A DNA stretch of 7,902 nt from Patescibacteria group bacterium (GTDB taxonomy: Bacteria; Patescibacteriota; Patescibacteriia; UBA2591; UBA6264): positions 1 to 7,902 of the forward strand of contig JACZVN010000017.1 of the NCBI GenBank assembly GCA_022572625.1, in the 5' to 3' direction. Under the pieces are notes generated by a model. It saw nothing but the letters and a program-made list of their open reading frames with translations. It did not search any database and was not told where the DNA came from. The position numbers and the translations under genes are program-made. Below, piece after piece: positions 1 to 4,236 of the stretch (position 1 is its first letter; each line of letters begins with the position of its first letter).

Positions 1-84
1 GACTTTATTTTCCAGGCTTATCATGAAGCAATTAAAAATAAATACAGATTTTATTCTTTTGGTGATGCAATGCTGATTATCTAA
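1..84 (+). CDS. queA: tRNA preQ1(34) S-adenosylmethionine ribosyltransferase-isomerase QueA, C-terminal end (5' part outside window)
   Basis: Frame 1 from the first base encodes 27 residues and a TAA stop. The peptide contains YRFYSFGDAMLI, which matches the conserved C-terminus of QueA (usually YRFxSYGDAM), preceded by a Y-H-E-A helix also typical of that end. QueA transfers and isomerises the ribosyl part of S-adenosylmethionine onto 7-aminomethyl-7-deazaguanine in the tRNA wobble position, giving epoxyqueuosine. Only the last few percent of the protein is present, so nothing can be said about its start or its integrity. The following tRNA gene lies 42 bp downstream on the same strand. tRNA-Cys is not a QueA substrate, so the closeness need not be functional. 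Confidence 0.85.
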   Translation, partial: DFIFQAYHEAIKNKYRFYSFGDAMLII

Positions 85-87
85 CTC

Positions 88-115
88 TTGATTTTTTATT
101 GAAAACAAATAAAAT
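88..115 (+). promoter_or_regulatory. Possible sigma70-type promoter for tRNA-Cys
   Basis: TTGATT at 88-93 (4 of 6 matches to the -35 consensus) and TAAAAT at 110-115 (5 of 6 to the -10) are 16 bp apart. The expected transcription start would be near 122, about 5 nt before the mature tRNA 5' end. Position and spacing fit, but the region is AT-rich and such matches arise easily by chance. Confidence 0.35.
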
Positions 116-126
116 AACAACTAGAC

Positions 127-198
127 GGCACGGTAGCCAAGTGGGAAGGCAGGAGTCTGCAAAACTCTTATTCACGGGTTCGATTCCCGTCCGTGCCT
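127..198 (+). tRNA. tRNA-Cys (anticodon GCA)
   Basis: A full cloverleaf can be folded by hand. The 7-bp acceptor stem GGCACGG (127-133) pairs with CCGTGCC (191-197). The D-arm pairs GCC (136-138) with GGC (148-150). The anticodon stem GGAGT (152-156) pairs with ACTCT (164-168), with one G-U pair, around the loop CTGCAAA, giving anticodon GCA at 159-161. There is a 5-nt variable loop, then the T-stem ACGGG (174-178) pairs with CCCGT (186-190) around TTCGATT. Base 198 is T, the U73 discriminator that is a main identity element for cysteinyl-tRNA synthetase. The 3' CCA is not encoded, so it must be added by CCA nucleotidyltransferase. A T-rich run (198-208) follows and may help end the transcript. 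Confidence 0.97.
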
Positions 199-218
199 TT
201 TTATTTTTACTTAATTTT

Positions 219-227
219 TGATATAAT
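219..227 (+). promoter_or_regulatory. Extended -10 promoter directly upstream of the exonuclease gene
   Basis: TGATATAAT is a perfect extended -10 element (TGn plus TATAAT at 222-227). No convincing -35 is present, which extended -10 promoters tolerate. Six bases separate the element from the ATG at 234, so the seventh base downstream, the usual transcription start, is the A of the start codon. This predicts a leaderless mRNA, in keeping with the absence of any Shine-Dalgarno sequence. The start site itself is inferred. Confidence 0.6.
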
Positions 228-233
228 AAAAAA

Positions 234-1166
234 ATGTCTAAGAAAAACCCAAAACTCGTAGTGATTGACGCGCCAGCTGTTCTTCATCGAGCCTGGCACG
301 CCCTGCCCAAATTAACTGACCCTCAGGGTCGGATTATTAATGCTGTTTATGGCTTTACTGTTTTACTGCTCAAACTAATCCGTGAACAAAAACCAGATTA
401 TCTGGCCGTAGCCTTTGACACTAAAGCACCGACCTTTAGGCATAAAAAATATAAAGAGTATAAAGCGACCAGGGTGCCCCAACCACAAGAATTTTATGAT
501 CAAATACCAATCACTAAAAAAATTATTCAGGCTTTTGATATTCCTATTTTTGCCTGTGATGGCTTTGAAGCTGATGATTTAATTGGAACGATTGTTGATT
601 ATCAAAAAAATAAAATTTCTAAGCTTAAATCTCTTATCATCACTGGTGATCTTGATTTTCTCCAATTAGTTGACGCTCGATCACATGTCTATTTCTTAAG
701 ACAGGGCCTTTCCAAAATAAAAATTTATGATCGAAGCGCAGTTTATCAACGCTTTGATTTATTCCCTAAACAATTAATTGATTTTAAAGCTTTACAAGGG
801 GATGCCTCTGATAATATTAAAGGAGCTCCTGGCGTGGGACCGAAAACCGCCCTAGGTTTAATAAAAAAATTCAAAACTTTAGAAAATATTTACCAATACT
901 TAGAAAAATCTAAACTTAAAAATAAAACGCCTCAAATTAAAGAAACATTAGCTAAAATCCTAATTGAAAATAAAAAAAATATATTACTGGCCAAAGAATT
1001 AGTGACTATTAAGAAAAATGTTAAAACAATTTCTCTGGATAAAATCAAACGGCTAAATAATTTTGATTTAGTTAAAATTATTCAAACTTTTAAAAAACTA
1101 GGTTTTAATACTTTAATTAAAAAAATAGAAAAAAATGGCCTAGTCAACCAATCTAAATTATTTTAA
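234..1166 (+). CDS. Stand-alone 5'-3' exonuclease / flap endonuclease (PolA N-terminal domain type)
   Basis: This 310-residue protein matches the 5'-nuclease domain of DNA polymerase I, which removes RNA primers and 5' flaps during lagging-strand maturation and repair. Visible metal-ligand positions are D12 (VVIDAPAVLHRA), D62 (AFDTKAPTFRH), the E112-x-D114-D115 cluster, the GDLD motif with D139 and D141, and the GDASDN motif with D190 and D193. The conserved basic arch segment (YKEYKATR, 73-80) is present. The helix-3-turn-helix DNA-binding motif GAPGVGPKTA lies at 197-206. The family usually starts with LLLIDGNALLHRA; here G-N is replaced by A-P. No polymerase or 3'-5' proofreading domain follows, because the gene ends in TAA and holA begins 5 bp later. 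It is therefore a genuine single-domain nuclease and not a truncated polA. The start has no Shine-Dalgarno motif and sits under an extended -10 promoter. Confidence 0.93.
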   Translation: MSKKNPKLVVIDAPAVLHRAWHALPKLTDPQGRIINAVYGFTVLLLKLIREQKPDYLAVAFDTKAPTFRHKKYKEYKATRVPQPQEFYDQIPITKKIIQAFDIPIFACDGFEADDLIGTIVDYQKNKISKLKSLIITGDLDFLQLVDARSHVYFLRQGLSKIKIYDRSAVYQRFDLFPKQLIDFKALQGDASDNIKGAPGVGPKTALGLIKKFKTLENIYQYLEKSKLKNKTPQIKETLAKILIENKKNILLAKELVTIKKNVKTISLDKIKRLNNFDLVKIIQTFKKLGFNTLIKKIEKNGLVNQSKLF

Positions 1167-1171
1167 ACATT

Positions 1172-2191
1172 ATGATCATATTTTTATATGGACCAGATAA
1201 TTATCGATCCCGACAAAAACTCCTCGCCCTGAAAAAAAAATTTGTTCACCAACAAGACAAACAAGCTTTAAGTGTTTCTATTATTAACGGGCATGATTTA
1301 ACTATTGATGGGCTACGCAAATCATTATTAAGTCATAGCCTTTTCTCACAAAAAAGACTCATTATTATTGAAGAAATCTTAAAAGAAAAAATCAATAAAC
1401 AAAAACAAAGCCAATCAGAAGCGGTCATTAAAGAAATTATTAATATTATAAAAAATAAAATTCAGGAAAAAGACTCGCCAGCTAATGAAACAAGTAATAT
1501 ATTTATATTTTGGGAATCAGAAATTAAAATAAAAGAGCTAACTCAAATTCAAAAAAAATTATATCAACTTTTAATTAAAACTAAATATGTTCAAGAATTT
1601 AAACCATTAACTCAAATTCAATTAAAAAACTGGATTGAAAAAGAAGTTAAAAAAAATGAAGCAAAAATTGAAAATAAAGCTATTGAACTTTTAATTGAAA
1701 TTTATGATCATAATCTTTTTGCAATTAAAAACGAATTGGATAAATTAGTGGCCCAGCAAAATGACGGCCACTCAATAATCAGCGTCCAAGACCTGAAAAA
1801 TATTATTTTTAATAAAACCGAACAAAATATCTGGCAGTTAGTAGATGCTATCGGTCAAAAAAATAAAAAATTGGCCGTCAGCCTTTTATCTGATCAACTT
1901 AAAAATGGAGCTAAAATTGATTATCTTATCTCTATGTTAGCTCACCAATACCGAACTATTTTTCGCATTAAATCTTATCTTAAAAATCATTCAGTTATAT
2001 CTCATTATCAAGTAGCTAAAGTATTATCTCTACATCCGTTTGTCTGTCAAAAAGGAATAAGGCAAGAAAAAAATTATAACTTAAAAGAATTAAAAAAAAT
2101 CTATCATCAACTCTTGGAGATAGACTTTATACGTAAAACTCGTCCCATTAATCCAGAAATTCTTTTAGATTTATTAATTATTAAAAATTAA
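1172..2191 (+). CDS. holA: DNA polymerase III subunit delta
   Basis: The 339-residue product has the usual HolA length and architecture. The start MIIFLYGPDNYRSRQKL resembles the family opening (FLYGEDxFR). An N-terminal degenerate AAA+ domain without a Walker A motif covers about residues 1-145. A lid segment follows (LKNWIEKEVKK near 151-161, then NLFAIKNELDKL at 181-192). The C-terminal collar domain covers about 215-336, with the characteristic WQLVDAIGQKN (221-231), LISMLAHQYRTIFRIKSY (252-269) and a final DFIRKTRPINPEILLDLLI segment. Delta is the clamp-loader subunit that opens the beta sliding clamp. The ATG is 5 bp after the exonuclease stop and has no Shine-Dalgarno motif, so co-transcription and perhaps translational coupling are likely. 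Its TAA overlaps the rpsT stop on the other strand. A run of nine A lies at 1232-1240 (codons 21-23). Confidence 0.9.
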   Translation: MIIFLYGPDNYRSRQKLLALKKKFVHQQDKQALSVSIINGHDLTIDGLRKSLLSHSLFSQKRLIIIEEILKEKINKQKQSQSEAVIKEIINIIKNKIQEKDSPANETSNIFIFWESEIKIKELTQIQKKLYQLLIKTKYVQEFKPLTQIQLKNWIEKEVKKNEAKIENKAIELLIEIYDHNLFAIKNELDKLVAQQNDGHSIISVQDLKNIIFNKTEQNIWQLVDAIGQKNKKLAVSLLSDQLKNGAKIDYLISMLAHQYRTIFRIKSYLKNHSVISHYQVAKVLSLHPFVCQKGIRQEKNYNLKELKKIYHQLLEIDFIRKTRPINPEILLDLLIIKN

Positions 2192-2448
2192 ATTTGTTTT
2201 AATCTTTTATATAATCTTGATTTACTGCGAGCCGCAGTATTTTTTTTTATTACTCCTTTCTGAGCCGCCCGATCAATAGACTTTTGGAGTTTTAAATAAA
2301 AATCAGTCGCGTCCTTTTTATTTTTACCGACGACTGCTTTTAAAAACTGGCGTCTCAGCCAATTAATATTTACTTTAATTTTATTATTGCGTAATTCACG
2401 CTTTTTTGATTGTCGTAAAGCCTTAGCAGCTGATCTCTTAATTGGCAT
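2188..2448 (-). CDS. rpsT: 30S ribosomal protein S20 (bS20)
   Basis: The 86-residue, very basic protein starts MPIKRSAAKALRQSKKRELRN, the typical S20 N-terminus (PxxKSAxKRxRQxxKRRxRN). It ends in the typical helical segment with SIDRAAQKGVIKKNTAARSK. S20 binds 16S rRNA early in assembly near helices 9 and 44. Length and composition are normal. It is the last gene of a minus-strand set, 27 bp after the 91-residue hypothetical gene, with no Shine-Dalgarno motif before the ATG. The A9 run within its VIKKNT codons (T9 at 2240-2248 on the plus strand) is notable but in frame. Its TAA overlaps the holA stop by 2 bp in a TTAA palindrome (2188-2191), so there is no room for a conventional terminator between the two. 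Confidence 0.95.
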   Translation of the reverse strand: MPIKRSAAKALRQSKKRELRNNKIKVNINWLRRQFLKAVVGKNKKDATDFYLKLQKSIDRAAQKGVIKKNTAARSKSRLYKRLKQI

Positions 2449-2475
2449 ACAGATAAATAAATTAAATAAAGAATT

Positions 2476-2751
2476 TTAAAAAATTTCTTTTTCTTCATTA
2501 TCTAACATCTCCTCTTCTTGAGCGATTAACTTATCCCATTTATCTCGTCCATTAATAAGGATATCTAAACGAGCTTTGAAATTATCATTAAAATCCTTAA
2601 TTAAACTTGAATTTTTTTCAAAAACGTTACAAAGATCATTTAAAACTTCATCAGGTAAAATTGGTAAAAAAATAAGCAGATCGTTTTGGTCGGCTGGAGA
2701 AATTGATGAAGAGGAAATAATTTGAGTTATTTTTTCTAAAGATTTTGACAT
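2476..2751 (-). CDS. Hypothetical acidic helical protein (91 residues)
   Basis: I do not recognise this protein. It is predicted to be soluble and mostly helical: a serine-rich stretch near residues 14-18, a hydrophobic LLIFLPILPDEVLNDL segment at about 25-40, then alternating charged and hydrophobic residues, ending in an acidic tail (QEEEMLDNEEKEIF). No signal peptide, cysteine pair or catalytic motif is visible. It lies between the 90-residue hypothetical gene and rpsT on the same strand with gaps of 27 bp each, so it probably shares their transcript. No clear Shine-Dalgarno sequence precedes the ATG. The small tidy frame, the TAA stop and the conserved orientation support a real gene, but the function is unknown. 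Confidence 0.65.
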   Translation of the reverse strand: MSKSLEKITQIISSSSISPADQNDLLIFLPILPDEVLNDLCNVFEKNSSLIKDFNDNFKARLDILINGRDKWDKLIAQEEEMLDNEEKEIF

Positions 2752-2778
2752 GAATTTCAGAAAATCTAAATCAATCTT

Positions 2779-3051
2779 TTAATTTAAAAGTTGATTAGGG
2801 TTATTGGCAATTTTATCACCCAATATTTGGCTTATTTCAATCGACTTTTTTCCTAAGCTATCCTTGGGAAAGCGTTTTAAAATTGTCTTTTCCCTCTCAC
2901 TCCCTTCCTTAAAAATAAGACGTTCGGTGGTTGGATGACCTGTTTCCTCATTTATTTCAGCTATCTTTGTTAAGATATCTATTTTTTCTATACTCAACTT
3001 TTTAGCTTGACTTTCTGAGGATTCTAAATTGTGTGAAAAAATTTCGCCCAT
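2779..3051 (-). CDS. Hypothetical protein (90 residues), first gene of the rpsT transcript
   Basis: This protein is not recognised. It is charged, soluble and without membrane segments or cysteines. It has a helical N-terminal half (KLSIEKIDILTKIAEINEE), a distinctive TGHPTTERLIF segment near 37-47, a lysine/arginine-rich middle and an IGDKIANNPNQLL-like end. The start at 3051 is supported by a consensus promoter about 45-70 bp upstream and a weak AAGAAG purine stretch 6-7 nt before the ATG, the nearest thing to a ribosome binding site in this window. A six-G run lies 18-23 nt upstream of the ATG in the predicted leader. It heads a set with the 91-residue gene and rpsT. A role cannot be assigned from sequence. 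Confidence 0.65.
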   Translation of the reverse strand: MGEIFSHNLESSESQAKKLSIEKIDILTKIAEINEETGHPTTERLIFKEGSEREKTILKRFPKDSLGKKSIEISQILGDKIANNPNQLLN

Positions 3052-3074
3052 AAATACTTCTTATGAAACCCCCC

Positions 3075-3102
3075 GTATAATCTATTACTTTATAAATTAT
3101 AC
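3075..3102. repeat. Inverted repeat overlapping the minus-strand -10 element
   Basis: GTATAAT (3075-3081) and ATTATAC (3096-3102) are perfect 7-bp inverted copies separated by 14 bp. The right arm contains the -10 hexamer of the minus-strand promoter; the left arm falls at roughly +8 to +15 of its transcript. The arrangement could be a repressor operator, but both arms are TATAAT-like in an AT-rich region, so chance is a serious alternative. Confidence 0.35.
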
Positions 3103-3124
3103 AAGATTTCTGCCAATTTGTCAA
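3096..3124 (-). promoter_or_regulatory. Consensus sigma70-type promoter for the hypothetical-hypothetical-rpsT set
   Basis: On the minus strand TTGACA (3124-3119) and TATAAT (3101-3096) are both perfect consensus hexamers with an exact 17-bp spacer. The predicted start of transcription is near 3089, giving a leader of about 38 nt to the ATG at 3051. That leader contains an unusual six-G run (3074-3069). This is the strongest promoter match in the window and would suit a ribosomal protein transcript. Confidence 0.85.
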
Positions 3125-3186
3125 CCCCTATTTAATAAATGTTGATAATACGTTATAATAATAACATAAGTTTTTGTCTAAGTAAC

Positions 3187-3195
3187 TGTGGATAA
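3187..3195 (-). promoter_or_regulatory. DnaA-box match upstream of ruvA
   Basis: The plus strand reads TGTGGATAA, so the minus strand reads TTATCCACA, a perfect match to the bacterial DnaA box TTATNCACA. It sits 15 bp before the ruvA ATG. A one-mismatch copy in the same orientation (TTATCAACA) lies at 3140-3148. Binding is inferred only from the match; a single perfect box is not enough to propose an origin. Confidence 0.45.
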
Positions 3196-3210
3196 ATAAT
3201 ATTATAATAT

Positions 3211-3780
3211 ATGATCTATTTTATTAAAGGAAAAATCATCTATAAAAATAAAAATTCGGTTGTTATTGAATCTTATGGACTGGGCTATAAAATTTTTGTG
3301 ACTGATTTTCTATTAGAAAAACTTGAAATTGATCAAATCACTAAAATATTTACTTTTTTAGCCATTAAACAAGAAACTACTGAACTATATGGATTTGATA
3401 AAAAAAATGAATTAAACTATTTCAAATTACTCAAAAGTATCTCTGGTATTGGACCAAAATCGGCGATCAATATATTATCCTTAGTTAAGATAAATGATCT
3501 AGAAAGAGCCATTTTAGATGAAAACATTACTATTTTAACTAGAGTTTCTGGAGTGGGCACTAAAAATGCCCAAAAAATTATTCTTGAATTAAAAGGAAAA
3601 ATTGAAAAAACAGCTTCTCAAGGACCCGGACCAGAAGACGATACAATAGTGATTGATGCTTTAGTCGGAATGGGCTATACCCTAACTGAAGCCCGTCAAG
3701 CAATTAAAAAAATTCCTAGTGATATTTTAGAAATAAAAAAAAGGATTAAACAAGCCCTGAAAATTCTATCCGGAAGATAG
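3211..3780 (+). CDS. ruvA: Holliday junction branch migration complex subunit RuvA
   Basis: The 189-residue product matches RuvA across its length. Domain I (1-62) is the OB-fold beginning MIYFIKGKI and ending in the family's LYGF motif (59-62). Two helix-hairpin-helix motifs follow: SISGIGPKSAINIL (76-89) and RVSGVGTKNAQKIILELK (111-128). After a flexible linker, domain III (about 144-188, with ALVGMGYTLTEARQAI) would bind RuvB. RuvA tetramers hold the four-way junction open for RuvB-driven branch migration. Of the two acidic-pin residues (E55, D56 in E. coli) only E55 is kept; position 56 is T. No ruvB or ruvC is adjacent. The start matches the family N-terminus, lacks a Shine-Dalgarno motif and lies just below a DnaA-box match. 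Confidence 0.95.
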   Translation: MIYFIKGKIIYKNKNSVVIESYGLGYKIFVTDFLLEKLEIDQITKIFTFLAIKQETTELYGFDKKNELNYFKLLKSISGIGPKSAINILSLVKINDLERAILDENITILTRVSGVGTKNAQKIILELKGKIEKTASQGPGPEDDTIVIDALVGMGYTLTEARQAIKKIPSDILEIKKRIKQALKILSGR

Positions 3781-3782
3781 GA
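3764..3782. terminator. Small two-way terminator hairpin between ruvA and rplU
   Basis: TTCTATC (3764-3770) pairs with GATAGGA (3776-3782), including one G-T pair, around the 5-nt loop CGGAA. On the plus strand it is followed by CTAATTATTTTTCC and on the minus strand by AATTTTC, so it could weakly end both converging transcripts. It overlaps the ruvA TAG stop. The stem is short and not GC-rich, so efficiency is doubtful. Confidence 0.45.
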
Positions 3783-3786
3783 CTAA

Positions 3787-4200
3787 TTATTTTTCCTTTT
3801 TCTTAATTATTTTTGATTTTTTAACTACTTTCTTTACTGGATTGGACGCTGTGGTTACTTTCACTACTCTCAGTTTCACTTTCTCCTCCTCTCCGATCTT
3901 TATTATTTTAACTTCAGTATAAAATTGTCGATGTCCCCGCTTCTTATGATAGCGGGTTTTTGGTTTATATTTAATAATAGTAATTTTTTTACCTCTTTCC
4001 TGAGATATAATTTCAGCCGTGACATTAATTTTAAGATAAGGTTGTCCAACCTCAACTTTTTTTGCTGTTAAATCAAAAGTTAATAGAACTTCTTTAAAGA
4101 TAATCATTTTTTTTGGATCACCTTCAATTTTTTCTATTTTAAGAATATCCCCTTTTTGGATTAAATATTGTTTTCCTCCAGTTTTAATTACAGCAAACAT
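3787..4200 (-). CDS. rplU: 50S ribosomal protein L21 (bL21) with lysine-rich C-terminal extension
   Basis: From the ATG at 4200 the product is 137 residues and starts MFAVIKTGGKQYLIQKGD, the standard L21 opening. An in-frame ATG 18 bp upstream (4218) would add MLYFSI, which the family lacks, so I prefer 4200. The 23S-rRNA-binding signature KPKTRYHKKRGHRQFYTEVKI-type segment is present, with its KKRGHRQ core. L21 is usually about 103 residues; here a tail of some 30 residues with several lysine pairs (VKKVVKKSKIIKKKEK) follows the core, probably extra rRNA contacts. The usual partner rpmA (L27) is not downstream: the gene ends 6 bp from convergent ruvA. It lies 36 bp after the clp-like gene and has its own extended -10 element. 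Confidence 0.93.
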   Translation of the reverse strand: MFAVIKTGGKQYLIQKGDILKIEKIEGDPKKMIIFKEVLLTFDLTAKKVEVGQPYLKINVTAEIISQERGKKITIIKYKPKTRYHKKRGHRQFYTEVKIIKIGEEEKVKLRVVKVTTASNPVKKVVKKSKIIKKKEK

Positions 4201-4208
4201 AATACTAA

Positions 4209-4217
4209 AGTATAACA
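4209..4217 (-). promoter_or_regulatory. Extended -10 promoter for rplU
   Basis: The minus strand reads TGTTATACT (4217-4209): TGn followed by TATACT, 5 of 6 matches to the -10 consensus. A weak TTGTTT lies 16 bp upstream (4236-4231), overlapping the preceding stop region. Eight bases separate the element from the ATG at 4200, so transcription should begin at or within two bases of the start codon. This supports the 4200 start, because the upstream ATG at 4218 would lie outside this transcript. Confidence 0.5.
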
Positions 4218-4236
4218 AAGATTAAAAAATAAACAA

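Noticed and set aside
127..198. tRNA-Cys as an integration site for a mobile element
   Set aside because: No integrase, no repeated tRNA 3' end and no foreign-looking genes follow; only core replication genes do.
234..1166. Frameshifted or truncated polA
   Set aside because: The sequence after the TAA is holA from its first residues, with no polymerase motifs in any frame, so the nuclease is a free-standing gene.
3154..3159. TATAAT on the plus strand as an alternative ruvA -10
   Set aside because: No acceptable -35 at 16-18 bp and no TGn; TATAAT-like strings are common in this AT-rich gap. It may still be used but cannot be supported.
3203..3208. TATAAT immediately before the ruvA ATG as its -10 element
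   Set aside because: It ends only 2 bp before the ATG, so transcription would start inside or after the start codon, and no -35 or TGn accompanies it. The start codon is well supported by the RuvA family N-terminus.
3140..3210. Replication origin upstream of ruvA (AT-rich DNA with DnaA-box matches)
   Set aside because: Only one perfect box and one relaxed match are present, with no box cluster and no dnaA, dnaN or other origin-linked gene nearby.
4201..4218. Upstream ATG at 4218 as the rplU start
   Set aside because: It adds MLYFSI, absent from L21 proteins, and precedes the extended -10 element; the ATG at 4200 gives the standard N-terminus.
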